From AC-69 sp963751665 (GTDB lineage: Bacteria > Actinomycetota > UBA4738 > HRBIN12): 64,000 nt of DNA. Position 1 is the stretch's first letter. Each line of letters opens with the position of its first letter. The stretch spans positions 372,001-436,000 of the forward strand of contig CAVVVF010000004.1 in assembly GCA_963751665.1 (NCBI GenBank), read 5' to 3'. The notes beneath the pieces were generated by a model. The model searched no databases. It worked only from the letters and a program-made list of their open reading frames with translations, and was not told the DNA's origin. The position numbers and the translations under genes are program-made. Positions 1 to 9,904 of the stretch are shown piece by piece.

Positions 1-232
1 CGGTGGCCCTGGCGCTCCTGGCGGCGTCGAGGATGGCGCCGATCGACAGGTAGGAGTCCGAGGGGAGCGGTGGCCCGATCCGGTATGCCTGGTCGGCCAT
101 CGCCACGTGGAGCGCGTCGCGGTCGGCGTCGGAGTACACCGCTACGGACTCCAGTCCGAGCTCGCGGAGCGTCCGCACGATGCGAACGGCGATCTCCCCG
201 CGATTGGCGATGAGGATCCTGGTCTTCGGCAC
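1..232 (-). CDS. Biotin carboxylase (acyl-CoA carboxylase alpha subunit), N-terminal fragment
   Basis: The reverse strand encodes the first ~77 residues of a biotin carboxylase, starting at a GTG (232) with VPKTRILIANRGEIAVRI. The ILIANRGEIA motif and the following V-YSDAD segment are the standard N-terminal (biotin carboxylase N) fold of acetyl-, propionyl- and 3-methylcrotonyl-CoA carboxylase alpha subunits, which carboxylate biotin using ATP and bicarbonate. The gene runs off the left edge, so the ATP-grasp and biotinyl domains cannot be checked. It is divergent from birA, whose product would biotinylate it, with about 50 bp between the two starts. Substrate class cannot be assigned from this fragment. 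Confidence 0.93.
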   Translation of the reverse strand, partial: MPKTRILIANRGEIAVRIVRTLRELGLESVAVYSDADRDALHVAMADQAYRIGPPLPSDSYLSIGAILDAARSARAT

Positions 233-282
233 CAGCGGCTCCGGCTCGCGATAATCGTCTGCACCCGGACGGGAGTCAAACC

Positions 283-1062
283 TTGTCGCTGTCCGAACTC
301 GCGCTTGCCCACGCGCTCGAACGGATCGGGGCCCAGGCCCCCGTCCGGTTCGACGAGGTTACCCGTTCGACCCAGCTCACCGCCCGGGAGTTAGCTGAGG
401 AGGGGGCCCCGGAGTGGGCCCTGGTGGCGGCGGCGCACCAGACCGAGGGGCGAGGTCGCCTGGGCCGGGAGTGGGTGGACGAACCCGGCCGGGCGCTCAT
501 GTTCTCCGTGGTCCTGCGGCCGAACCTCGCGCCCGAGCGCGGAGGCCTGATCCCGCTCCTGGCCGGGTGGGCCCTGGTCGTGGCGTGCCGGGAGGCGGCG
601 GGGGTGGAGGCTCGCTGCAAGTGGCCGAACGACCTGGTGGTGGGGGAGGGCAAGGCCGGGGGCATCATCGCCGAGTCGATACTGAGCGGCGACCGGATCG
701 AACACGTCGTCCTGGGCGTCGGCGTGAACGTGGCGGCGGCGCCGGCCGTCGCCGGCGCCGCCGCCATCCCCGACGTCGAGCCCGCGAGCGTGCTCGAGTC
801 GTTCCTCGTCGCCTTCGCCGGCCGCTACCGGCCCGGTGACCCCGCCTTCCCCGGCGCGACCGTGGCCGCGTACCGGCAGGTGTGCGCCACGATCGGTACC
901 CGGGTCCGCGCCACGACCACTTCGGGGCTCGTGGTGGAAGGCGAAGCCGTCGAGGTGGACGAGACGGGCGGGTTGATGGTGCGGACCGGCAACGGCCTGC
1001 AGGTCGTACGCTTCGGCGAGGTCGAGCACCTTCGCGAGGCGGCGGCAGACGCCTCTGGATGA
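283..1062 (+). CDS. birA: Biotin--[acetyl-CoA-carboxylase] ligase, class I (no HTH domain)
   Basis: 259-residue protein that activates biotin with ATP and transfers it to a lysine of biotin-dependent carboxylases. The catalytic motifs are clear: GRGRLG (residues 56-61), KWPNDL (113-118), GKAGGI (123-128) and GVGVNV (145-150). There is no N-terminal winged-helix domain, so it should be a monofunctional ligase and not a biotin-operon repressor. The start is a TTG at 283; the LALAHAL stretch fits a native N terminus. It is divergent from the biotin carboxylase gene at the window edge, its obvious substrate. The next gene begins within about 40 bp and may be co-transcribed. Confidence 0.95.
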   Translation: MSLSELALAHALERIGAQAPVRFDEVTRSTQLTARELAEEGAPEWALVAAAHQTEGRGRLGREWVDEPGRALMFSVVLRPNLAPERGGLIPLLAGWALVVACREAAGVEARCKWPNDLVVGEGKAGGIIAESILSGDRIEHVVLGVGVNVAAAPAVAGAAAIPDVEPASVLESFLVAFAGRYRPGDPAFPGATVAAYRQVCATIGTRVRATTTSGLVVEGEAVEVDETGGLMVRTGNGLQVVRFGEVEHLREAAADASG

Positions 1063-1099
1063 GTTGCCGCGCGGCGGAGGGGAGGATACGGTCCCGGCC

Positions 1100-1726
1100 G
1101 TGGCGTTCCCACGGCGTCTCCTGGTCGATGGCGAGGAGCTGATCCTCGATCTCCGTCCGCACCCGATCGCTCTGGCGCGAGCGATCCTCGTCACGTTCCT
1201 CATCGCGGTGGCCTGGGCCTTCGTGCTCTCGCACCTCCCTGACGCCGGCCACGACGTCCTGTTCTGGACCGTCATCGTGGCCGGCACCATCGTGTTCGTC
1301 TTCTGGCCGGTCCGCGACACGATCCGGTTCCTCACGTCGCACTTCGTCGTGACCTCGGACCGCGTGATCCATCGTCAGGGCTGGATCGCGAAGTCCTCGA
1401 TGGAGATCCCGCTCGAGGCCATCAACGACGTGCGGTTCCAGCAGGGCGTCTTCGAGCGGGTGATCGGGGCCGGCGACCTCATCATCGAGTCCGCAGGCGA
1501 GCGGGGCCGCGAGGTGTTCGAGGACATCCGCGAGCCCGAGCACGTGCAGAAGACCATCTACCAGCAAGGCGAGAAGAACCAGCAGCGCATGTTCCACGGG
1601 GGCTCGGCCGGAGCGTCCGCGCCGTCGGCCACGACCGAGCTTGAGCGCCTGGCCGACCTCCGGGCCCGGGGCGTCCTCACCGAGGAGGAGTTCCAGGCCC
1701 AGAAGCGCAAGATCCTGGGCGGCTGA
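1100..1726 (+). CDS. PH-domain (bPH_2/DUF304) membrane protein with C-terminal SHOCT motif
   Basis: About 208 residues from the GTG at 1100; an in-frame ATG at 1064 would add 12 residues. Two hydrophobic helices (IALARAILVTFLIAVAWAFV and VLFWTVIVAGTIVFVFW) are followed by a bacterial PH-like domain with FVVTSDRVIHRQGWI and the characteristic IPLEAINDVRFQQGVFERVIG pattern. The last 30 residues match the SHOCT short domain (ELERLADLRARGVLTEEEF, ending KILGG). Such proteins are usually integral membrane proteins of unknown role, and SHOCT segments are thought to mediate oligomerisation. It lies directly behind birA and ahead of the thiolase-like block; no functional link is evident. Confidence 0.85.
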   Translation: MAFPRRLLVDGEELILDLRPHPIALARAILVTFLIAVAWAFVLSHLPDAGHDVLFWTVIVAGTIVFVFWPVRDTIRFLTSHFVVTSDRVIHRQGWIAKSSMEIPLEAINDVRFQQGVFERVIGAGDLIIESAGERGREVFEDIREPEHVQKTIYQQGEKNQQRMFHGGSAGASAPSATTELERLADLRARGVLTEEEFQAQKRKILGG

Positions 1727-1766
1727 GTCCCTCGTGGCACGGGCCGCACATGGGTATAACCGGGGC

Positions 1767-2931
1767 GTGGAACGCAGGGTCGCGATCGTCGGCATCGGGC
1801 ATGCGGGGTTCGCCCCGATCACGGCCGGCCTCTCCTACAAGGAGCTCATGTTCGAGGCGGCCCAGCGGGCCTACGCGGACGCGGAGGTCGATCCGCGAGC
1901 AGACGTCGACTCGTTCGTCTGCTGCTCCGAGGATTACCTGGAGGGCACGAGCATCTTCGACGAGTACGTGCCCGACCAGCTGGGGGCGGTGCAGCGGCCG
2001 GTGCAGACGGTGGCCGCCGACGGGCTGTTCGGGGTGGCCACCGCGCTGATGCTGATCCGCTCGGGCGCGGCCGGGGTGGTGGCGGTCGAGGCTCACAGCA
2101 AGGTCTCGGACGTCCTGACCCTCGGCGCGATCGAGCAGTTCGCCATGGACCCCGTGTTCAACCGGCCGCTCGGCGTTCCGGCCCTGGCCGTCGCCGGCCT
2201 GGACATGAACGCGTTCCTCGAGCGGACGGGGCTCACCGAGGAGCACTGCGCGATGGTCGCGGCCAAGAACAGGACGAACGCGCTCGACAACCCGAGGGCC
2301 GCCTATCCGGCCGACGTCGAGGCCGAGGACGTCCACGACTCCGCGCCCGGTCTACTGGCCGCTCCGGGAGCTCGAGGTCGCGGCGAGGGCCGACGGCTGC
2401 GTCGTCGCGGTGCTCGCCGCCGAGGAGCGGGCCGGCGACCTCACCGATGGGCCCGTGTGGCTGCTCGGGGCAGGGTGGTCTTCGGGGAGCCCCACGCTCG
2501 AGAGCCGCGTATGGGGGGAGGCCGACTTCGTCGCGCGGGCGGCGGAGCGCGCCTACGCGATGGCCGGCGTGGAGGATCCGGGCGAGGAGATCGACCTCGC
2601 CGAGGTGGACGACGTGTACGCGTTCAAGGAGCTCCAGCACCTGGAAGCCCTGGGGCTCGGAACGGCGGACGAGCTGGCCGAGATGCTGGCCGAGGGCGAG
2701 CTCGACGCGGACGGGGACCTTCCGGTGAACGTCTCGGGCGGCTCGCTTGGCCAGGGGAACCTGTTCGAGGCGAACGGCCTGGTCCGGCTGCTGGAGTGCG
2801 TGGAGCAGCTCCGGGGTGAGGCCGGCGAACGGCAGGTGGACGAGGCGTACGTCGCCCTGGCCCAGTCATGGCGTGGGGTGCCCACCACGTCCGCCGCGGT
2901 GGTCGTGCTGGGGAACGAGGAGGGCACGTGA
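1767..2931 (+). CDS. SCP2-thiolase-like protein lacking the thiolase cysteine (frameshifted)
   Basis: Starts at GTG 1767 (VERRVAIVGIGHAGF) and reads as a lipid-transfer-protein/SCP2-type thiolase of about 387 residues. The reading frame breaks near 2,340: removing one C from GACTCCGCGCC restores a continuous protein (VHDSRPVYWPLRELEVA) to the stop at 2931. At the position where thiolases carry the acyl-accepting Cys (xCASG), this protein has VAADG. Near the C terminus the usual GHP is replaced by GQGN, so classical Claisen chemistry is unlikely. Proteins of this type partner with DUF35 proteins and can act as retro-aldolases (Ltp2 family). The stop overlaps the VOC gene by four bases (GTGA), indicating an operon with the following three genes. 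Confidence 0.8.
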
Positions 2932-3300
2932 CCGGGCTGAAGGGTGCCGACCTCGTCTACTTCTTCGTCTCCGACATGGACCGGGCCGTGGGCTTCTATC
3001 GGGACGTCCTGGGGCTTCGGCTCCTGTACCGAACCGGCGACGACTGGGCCCAGTTCGAGGCCGGCCCGGTGCAGCTGGGGCTCCACGGTTCGGGACCGGG
3101 GCAGCACCGTCCGGGCGGGACGCTCGCGTTTCGAGGTCGACGATCTCGACGCGAGCCGAGCGGCGCTCGCCGCCCGTGGGATCGGCTTCACACCGGAAGG
3201 CGTGGGCGAGGATGGCGAGCCGAGGTTCGTCGAGTTCAGCGATCCGGATGGGAACGTCCTCGGCCTGCTGGAGTACCCGCAGGATCGAGGGCGATCATGA
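2928..3300 (+). CDS. VOC-family (glyoxalase/bleomycin-resistance type) protein, frameshifted
   Basis: Small metal-dependent-enzyme fold of about 123 residues beginning at GTG 2928, overlapping the previous stop. The N-terminal half has the VOC pattern LVYFFVSDMDRAVGFYRDVLG; the C-terminal half has FEVDDLDASRAAL and FVEFSDPDGNVLGLLEY, typical of the second beta-alpha-beta-beta-beta unit. The frame breaks at about 3,131, where GCGTTTCGAG should read GCGTTCGAG (one extra T), after which 124 codons are restored exactly. VOC proteins include epimerases, dioxygenases and lyases; the substrate is not evident. It sits between two thiolase-like genes, so a role on a CoA- or steroid-like intermediate is possible. 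Confidence 0.8.
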
Positions 3301-5006
3301 CTGGAAGCCGGGTGGCGGTCGTCGGCGCGGGCATGACCCGGTTCATGCGGCGGGCCCAGGAGACCGGCAAGGAGCTGGCGTGGGAGGCGGCCCGGGCGGC
3401 CCTTGATTCGTGCCAGCTCACGCTGGCCGACGTGGACGCGGTGTGTCTGACATCGGCCCCGGACGCCTTCGACGGCGTGCACATGAAGGGGGAGTACCTC
3501 TCGGACGGGGCCGGAGGGTTCGGCAAGCCGTTCATCCGCACGTACGTCGGCGGCGGGAGCGGCGTGTTCACGGCTATCCAGGGCTGGTACACGGTGGCGA
3601 GCGGCATGTTCGACGTCGCGCTCCTGGTGGCGGAGGAGAAGATGTCGTCGACGCAGCCGCATCCCCAGGGCGCGTTCCTGACGATCTTCGACAACATCCT
3701 GGAGCGGCCGCTCGGTCCGAACCTCCTGTGGATCTTCGCCCTGGAGATGAACCGGTACATGTCGGCCTACGGGCTGGACAAGCGCGACATCGCCTCGGTG
3801 GCGGTGAAGAACAAGCGGAACGCGGCGGGCCATCCGGCGGCGTTGCTGGGGCAGGCCGACATCACGGTCGACGACGTGCTCGCGAGCGAGGTCCTGGCGT
3901 GGCCGGTGCAGCGGCTCGACGTCTCACCGATCTCCGACGGCGCCGTGGCGGTGGTCGTCGCATCCGAGGACGTGGCCAAGCGGATCACCGACCGGCCGGT
4001 GTGGATCGAGGGCGTCGGATGGAACCTCGACACGACCTACTGGACCAACCGCGACCTCGTGTACCCGGAGTACGTGGAGAACGCGGCGAGGATGGCCTAC
4101 GACATGGCCGGCGTGAAGGAGCCGCGCAAGGAGATCCACGTCGTCGAGCCCTACGACCCGTTCGACTACAAGGAGCTGCACCACCTCGAGGGGTTGCTGC
4201 TGTTCGACAAGGGCAAGGCGCCGGAGGCAGCACGCGATGGCGTCCTGGACCGCGACGGGGACCTGCCCTCCTGCCCCTCGGGCGGCCTGCTCGGCGTGGG
4301 GAACCCCATCGCGGCCGCGGGCCTGATGAAGGTCGCGGAGCTGTTCTGGCAGCTGCGGGGGGAGGCGGGTGCGCGGCAGGTGCCGGGGACGCCCGAGCGC
4401 GGCGTGGCCCAGGCCTGGGGCGACCTCATGCAGGTCGGCACCGTCGTCGTGATGGGAACGGAAGGTGGGCCGCCGAAGACGGCCTCGGGGCTGCCGGTCG
4501 TCCAGACGCCGCCGTACACGACGGGAGGCCATCCGCTCTCCGACGCGGGGTTCCGCTCCGCCGTCGGGGCCGTCGATCACCGGCTCGGCGCCAGGTATTC
4601 GTGGGATGCCGGGGTCGCGGTGGGGCGATTCCTGGACGGCCTGAGGGCCGGGAAGATCCTGGGACGCGAGTGCCGGCGCTGCGAGCGGGTCCTCGTTCCG
4701 CCCCGCATGTTCTGCGAGCGGTGCTTCCGGGAGACCGACGCATGGATCGAGGTCGAGCACACGGGGACGGTGCAGACGTACTCGATCTGTCACGTCTCCT
4801 GGGACATGCAGCCGCTCGATCCGCCCGAGATCCCCGCGGTCATCGCCGTGGACGGATCCGACGGCGGGCTCCTGCACATGCTGGGTGGGGTCGAGCCCGA
4901 CGAGGTCCGGATCGGGATGGACGTCGAGGCGGTGTGGAAGCCGGTCGGCGAGCGTACCGGCTCGATCCTGGACATCGCCCACTTCCGGCCCAGGAGGGAT
5001 GCCTGA
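3297..5006 (+). CDS. Thiolase-like/DUF35 fusion protein
   Basis: 569-residue protein starting at ATG 3297 (ATGA overlap). Residues 1 to about 395 form an SCP2/Ltp-type thiolase fold (VAVVGAGMTRFMRR, then YGLDKRDIASVAVKNKRNA). Residues from about 440 form a DUF35 domain: a zinc ribbon with C459-x2-C462-x10-C473-x2-C476, then an OB-fold acyl-CoA-binding segment ending GERTGSILDI. The nucleophilic Cys of true thiolases is absent (YVGGGSG at that place) and the GHP motif reads GVGNP. In known systems the thiolase-like and DUF35 proteins are separate subunits of a complex (for example Ltp2-ChsH2 in steroid side-chain cleavage), so this is a natural fusion of the two. Reading frame intact throughout. 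Confidence 0.88.
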   Translation: MTGSRVAVVGAGMTRFMRRAQETGKELAWEAARAALDSCQLTLADVDAVCLTSAPDAFDGVHMKGEYLSDGAGGFGKPFIRTYVGGGSGVFTAIQGWYTVASGMFDVALLVAEEKMSSTQPHPQGAFLTIFDNILERPLGPNLLWIFALEMNRYMSAYGLDKRDIASVAVKNKRNAAGHPAALLGQADITVDDVLASEVLAWPVQRLDVSPISDGAVAVVVASEDVAKRITDRPVWIEGVGWNLDTTYWTNRDLVYPEYVENAARMAYDMAGVKEPRKEIHVVEPYDPFDYKELHHLEGLLLFDKGKAPEAARDGVLDRDGDLPSCPSGGLLGVGNPIAAAGLMKVAELFWQLRGEAGARQVPGTPERGVAQAWGDLMQVGTVVVMGTEGGPPKTASGLPVVQTPPYTTGGHPLSDAGFRSAVGAVDHRLGARYSWDAGVAVGRFLDGLRAGKILGRECRRCERVLVPPRMFCERCFRETDAWIEVEHTGTVQTYSICHVSWDMQPLDPPEIPAVIAVDGSDGGLLHMLGGVEPDEVRIGMDVEAVWKPVGERTGSILDIAHFRPRRDA

Positions 5007-5488
5007 TGCGGGAGAAGGTGGCTCGGCCCGACGAGGTCCGCCGGTGGCCGGGGGACTTCCCGGTGGCGCATCGATACACGCCCGGCGTGGCCGGCGAGGC
5101 GTTCCTCACGGCGCTCCGCGACCGCGGCGCGATCCTCGGATCGCGCTGCGAGCGGTGCGCCTACACCTACGTCCCGGCCCGGCTGTTCTGCGAGCGGTGC
5201 TTCGCCGAGCTCGACGCCGGCGTCGAGCTCGGCCCCGGCGGCACGCTCGTCTCGTTCACCATCGGGTTCGCCGGCCTGGAGGGGGAGCCGCTCGACCGTC
5301 CGGTGACGCTGGGGCTCGTTCGGCTCGACGGGGCCGACGCGGTACTCCTTCACCATGTCCTGGACCCCGGCGATGAGCCTCTCGAGATCGGGGATCGGGT
5401 GGAGGTCGTGCTGCGGCCCCCCGGGGAGCGCACTGGGTCGATCCTGGACATCGAGGGGTTCGCCTTGGCCGAGACCGAGAGCGAGTGA
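5006..5488 (+). CDS. DUF35 OB-fold / zinc-ribbon acyl-CoA-associated protein
   Basis: 160 residues, starting at ATG 5006 that shares a base with the previous TGA. It carries a rubredoxin-like zinc ribbon (C48-x2-C51-x10-C62-x2-C65) followed by an OB fold with the same GERTGSILDI ending as the upstream fusion protein, so the two DUF35 domains are likely duplicates. DUF35 proteins bind the CoA part of acyl-CoA substrates and form complexes with thiolase-like or MaoC-like partners. The stand-alone copy could pair with the Cys-less thiolase-like protein at 1767-2931, which lacks its own DUF35 domain. Last gene of the four-gene overlapping block. Confidence 0.88.
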   Translation: MREKVARPDEVRRWPGDFPVAHRYTPGVAGEAFLTALRDRGAILGSRCERCAYTYVPARLFCERCFAELDAGVELGPGGTLVSFTIGFAGLEGEPLDRPVTLGLVRLDGADAVLLHHVLDPGDEPLEIGDRVEVVLRPPGERTGSILDIEGFALAETESE

Positions 5489-5531
5489 CGCCGCCGGAGA
5501 GCGGTCACCAGCCCCTCGTATGCTTGGCCGG

Positions 5532-8500
5532 ATGATCCGGCCGACCTGCGTTCGTTGCGGCGAACCGCTCCCCGAGGACGCGAAGTTCTGTCCGAACTGC
5601 GCGTTCCCCGTCGGGACCCCGCCGCCGGAGGAACGCAAGATCGTCACCGTGGTCTTCGCCGACCTGGTCGGCTCGACCCGGCTGTCCGCACAGGTCGACG
5701 CGGAGCGCTACCGCGAGGTCATCGCGGCCTTCTACCAGGCGGTCACCCAGGAGCTGGAATCGCTTCGGGGGCGCGCGTACAACTTCGCCGGCGACGCCGT
5801 GGTCGGTGTGTTCGGCATCCCGCATGCCCACGACGACGACGCGATCCGGGCCATCCGGGCGGGGCTGGCCATCGTGAAGCGGGTGACCGAGCTGGGCCAG
5901 AGCCTCCTGCTGCCCTTCTCCCTCCAATGCCGGGTCGGAGTGAACACCGGACGGGTGGCCATCGGAAGCGAAGGCGCGGAGGCCGGATTGCTGTACGGGG
6001 CGGTGGTGAACGCGGCGGCCCGGCTCCAGCAGGCCGCCGAGCCGGGCGCCGTGCTGGTCGGGGAGACGACGTGGCTCCTCACGAAGGACCACGTCCAGTA
6101 CGGCGAGCGCATGGAGGTCGTGGCCAAGGGGTTCGAGGGTTCCCTGCCGGCCTGGCCGGTCATCGCCCTGGCGCCGCGCTCCTCCCGGCGGACCATCCCC
6201 TTCGTGGATCGCCGGCGGGAGCTTCGCCTGCTGGTCGAGACCTTCGAGCGCGCTCAGGAGGCGCGTCGGGGGCACATGGTCACGCTGCTCGGCGAGCCGG
6301 GGATCGGCAAGAGCCGGGTGGTCGAGGAGTTCCTGGCGGGTCTCCCCGACGCGACCAAGGTGTTGACCGGCCGGGCCAGCCCGTTCGAGGAGGACGTCAC
6401 GTTCGCCCCGGTCGCCCAGATCCTCCTGCAGGAGATCGGGGAGCCCCCGGACGCGCCACCCGAGCAGCTGGAGGCGAGCCTCGAAGAACTCGTGCGCAGC
6501 TGTTGCCCCACGGAGCGGACGCAGGAGATCGTCGACCTGTTGCGCCTCGCGCTCGGGCTCGGCGACGAGTCCCGGGATCGACGGCGGTACCGGGTGGCGG
6601 AGATCCGCGCGGGGCTCCTCGCGCTCCTCCAGGGCCTGGCGGCGCGAGGTCCGGTCGTGATGGTCGTGGAGGACGCGCATCTCGCGCAGCCGCCGCTGCT
6701 GGACCTGGTGGAGCAACTCGTGCGGGCGGCCCGGAGCATCCCGTTGTTCGTCCTGTGCGTGGCCCGCTACGAGCTGCTCGACGAGCGCCCGGACTGGGGT
6801 GGCGGCCTGGGCGATTCGCTCAACCTGCACCTGGAGGCCATGTCGCTCTCGGATGCCACCGAGCTCGCCAGGGAAGCCGGCGGGCCTCGACGAGGACTCG
6901 GCCAAGCGGATCGCGCGCCACGCGGGGGGGAACCCGTTCTTCATCGTGGAGACGACCGGGATGCTGATGCACACGGAGGCCGAGGTGGCGTCGGACACCG
7001 GACCGCTTCCTCGGGATCTCCTCCCCCCGACGGTCCAGGCGGTCATCGCGGCTCGGATCGACCACCTGGCGGAGGAAGCCCGCGACCTGATCCGCAAGGC
7101 CTCCGTCTTCGCGCCCGGCACGTTCGACCGAGCCGCGCTGGCGATCGTCGCCGAGCCCGACGACAAGGTCCTGGAGCTCCTGGAGGACGAGGAGCTCCTG
7201 GTCCGGGACGAGGAGCGTGAAGGGTTCTGGCGGTTCCGCCACGGCCTGGTCCGCGACGTGGCCTACGACAGCCTGCCCAAGCGGGAGCGGCTCCGGCTCC
7301 ACCTGCGGGTCGCGACCAGGCTCTCCGAGGACCCGGAGATGTCGTCGCGGTACCCGCGATCGATCGCGTACCACCTGGAGCAGGCGGCCCGGGCCTCGCT
7401 CGACCTGAACCCGGCCGACCGCAGCCTGGCGGAACGAGCGGTCGAGGCCCTGGCCCGGGCGGGCGATCAGGCCCTGGAGACCTCGCAGGCCCGGGCGGCG
7501 GCGGACCTGTACGAACGGGCGCTGTCCCTGGCGGGCCCGGAACGGGAGTGGGGGGTGCGGGAGGCCCGGATCCTGGCCGGCCTGGGCGAGGCCCGGTACT
7601 GGCTCGGCGAGTTCGAGGCGGCGGTCTCGCCCCTCACCCGTGCCCTGGAGATCGGCGGCACCGACCCCCAGATCCGAGCGGACGCGTCCCGGTTCCTCGG
7701 CGACATCGAGCTCTCCATCAGGGGGAATCCGGAGCGGGCCGAGGAGCTGCTCGATCGAGCTCTGGCGGCGGCCCGGGAGCTCGGCGACCCCTGGACGCTG
7801 GCCCGCACGCTCCTCGTCGCGGGCTGGGCGCCGTACTGGAGGAACGACAAGCAGAAGGCCCGCGAGATGTTCGAGGAGGCCCTGGCGGTCGCGCGAGCCA
7901 ACCCCGAGGGCGATCCGTGGGCCGAGTCCCGGGCGCTCAGCATGGTCGCGACGCTCGTGGAGGACGTGGGCGACCAGAAGGAAGCGCTCGCCCTGTCGAG
8001 CGAAGCCCTGGCCATCGCCGAGACGTCGGGCGACCGGTTCTCCGTCGCGGTCGCGCGAGAGAGCGTGGGCAACGCCCTTCGCCGTATCGGTCGCCTGAAC
8101 GAGGCCCTCCCCCACCTGAACGCTGCCGTCGACGCCTTCCGCGAGCTCGGAGCCCGGTGGGAGCTGGCGAGCGCGCTGACCTCCAGGGGGATCCTCCACC
8201 GGGTAGCCGGTCGCATCGACCAGGCCGTGAAGGACCTGCGGGAGGCCTATCGCCTGTGCCGGGAGCTGAAGGAGCGGGGCATCGTGACCTGGACGGCGAG
8301 CCAGCTGGCGATGGCGCTGGTGCGCGCGGGCGAGCTTCAGGCCGCCAGGGAAGTACTGGAGGAGACGTCCGCCGTGGTCGACTCCCGAGGCCCGGGATCG
8401 GTCGACTGGCTCCTCGAGGGCGAGGTGGAGATCCTGCTGGCCGAGGGAGACCGCGAGGGCGCCTTGGAGAAGGCGCTCGAGGTCCTGCGGCTCGAGCGGG

Positions 8501-8664
8501 AGCATGAATCCGCGAAGGACGTCGCGGCCCGGATCTGGTGGATCGGGCGGGTGTTCGGCCCCGATGCGGTGGGTGGCGAGGAGGAGATGGAGCGGGCCCG
8601 AAGGCTCCTGGAGGAGACGCACTGGCAGTCGGCCATCATGGCGCCCGACCTCGTGAGCGGGTGA
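5532..8664 (+). CDS. Class III adenylate/guanylate cyclase-AAA ATPase-TPR regulator (frameshifted)
   Basis: About 1,043 residues after correcting one frameshift. Order of domains: zinc ribbon (C6-x2-C9, C20-x2-C23); class III nucleotide cyclase domain with metal-binding FADLVGST and FAGDAVVGVFG and the transition-state pair in VVNAAARLQ; AAA/STAND ATPase with Walker A GEPGIGKS and a VVEDAH Walker-B-like stretch; long C-terminal TPR-like helical repeat region. This is the architecture of large actinobacterial cyclase/LuxR-like signalling proteins. The frame breaks at about 6,885, where GCCGGCGGGCCTC should be GCCGGCGGCCTC (one extra G), giving AGGLDEDSAK. The upstream in-frame ATG at 5520 is an alternative start. 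The acyl-CoA dehydrogenase follows after 4 bp. Confidence 0.88.
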
Positions 8665-8668
8665 GCGG

Positions 8669-9820
8669 GTGGACTTCGACCTGACCCAGGAACAGGAGGA
8701 CTTCCGAAAGGCGGTCCGGCAGTTCGCGGAGGAGGTGGTGGCCCCGGTCGCGGAGGAGCTGGACCGCGAGGAGCGCTTCCCCCTCGAGATCGTTCGGCAG
8801 ATGGGTGAGCTCGGCCTGTTCGGCCTGCCGTTCCCGGAACGCTACGGCGGACTGGACGGGGACTTCCTGACGTTCTGCCTGTGCATGGAGGAGATCGCGC
8901 GCGTGGACTCCTCGGTGGCCATCACGCTCGAGGCGGCGGTGGGCCTGGGGGCCAACCCCATCTACCGGTTCGGGACCGAGGAGCAGAAGGAGCGATGGCT
9001 CACCCCGATGGCGCGCGGGCAGATCCTGGGCTCCTTCGGGCTGACCGAAGCCGGTGGGGGCTCGGACGCGCAGTCGATCCGGACCACGGCCAGGCTCGAG
9101 GACGGCGAGTGGGTGATCGATGGGTCCAAGGCGTTCATCACCAACTCGGGGACGCCGCTCTCGAAGGTCTGCGTCGTGGCGGCGATGACCGGCGACCTCG
9201 GGGAGATCTCCAACATCATCGTGCCCACCGACACTCCGGGATTCTCGGTGGGGCGCTCGTACCGAAAGGTCGGATGGCGGGCCAGCGACACGCACGAGCT
9301 CTCGTTCGACGGCTGCCGCGTACCCGAGGTGAACCTTCTCGGCGAGCGAGGACGGGGGTACGCCCAGTTCCTGGAGGTCATCGACGACGGCCGCATCGCC
9401 TTCGCCGCGCTGGCGGTGGGCTTGGCTCGAGGATGCCTGGAGGAGAGCGTGAAGTACGCCGGGGAGCGGGAGGCCTTCGGCCGGCCCATCGGGTCGTTCG
9501 AGGCGCTCCAGTTCAAGATGGCCGACATGAAGGTGGCCGTGGAGAACGGCCGCCTCGGCTACCTGCGCGCCGCGTGGTTGAAGGACCACGGCCGGCCGTA
9601 CAAGACCGAAGCGTCGATCGCCAAGCTCTACGCGAGCGAGATGGCGGTCTCGTGCGCCCGCGAGGCCGTGCAGGTGCACGGGGGGTACGGCTTCATCGAG
9701 GAGTTCCCGGTGGCCCGGTTCTATCGCGACGCCAAGGTGCTCGAGATCGGGGAGGGGACCAGCGAGATCCAGCGCCTGCTGATCGCCCGGGACCTGGGCC
9801 TTCCGGGCACGGAGCTGTAG
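8669..9820 (+). CDS. Acyl-CoA dehydrogenase
   Basis: 383-residue FAD enzyme of the acyl-CoA dehydrogenase family, from GTG 8669 (VDFDLTQEQEDFRKAVRQF). It removes two hydrogens from acyl-CoA to give the 2-enoyl-CoA and passes electrons to ETF. Visible family signatures are FGLTEAGGGSDA (FAD/substrate contact), KAFITNSG, the REAFGRPIGSFEALQFKMADM stretch, and the C-terminal catalytic-base region IGEGTSEIQRLLIARDL, with Glu in the EGT motif. Length is normal. It follows the cyclase gene by 4 bp and is the last gene before a candidate promoter, so it probably ends that transcription unit. Chain-length preference cannot be told. Confidence 0.93.
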   Translation: MDFDLTQEQEDFRKAVRQFAEEVVAPVAEELDREERFPLEIVRQMGELGLFGLPFPERYGGLDGDFLTFCLCMEEIARVDSSVAITLEAAVGLGANPIYRFGTEEQKERWLTPMARGQILGSFGLTEAGGGSDAQSIRTTARLEDGEWVIDGSKAFITNSGTPLSKVCVVAAMTGDLGEISNIIVPTDTPGFSVGRSYRKVGWRASDTHELSFDGCRVPEVNLLGERGRGYAQFLEVIDDGRIAFAALAVGLARGCLEESVKYAGEREAFGRPIGSFEALQFKMADMKVAVENGRLGYLRAAWLKDHGRPYKTEASIAKLYASEMAVSCAREAVQVHGGYGFIEEFPVARFYRDAKVLEIGEGTSEIQRLLIARDLGLPGTEL

Positions 9821-9904
9821 CCCTCAGGCTCAAGGCCGCCACGGCCCGGGCGAGGGAGATGTTTGAAACCGGCCCCGATCCGGGGCACCCTGGGGGGCGC
9901 TCGC

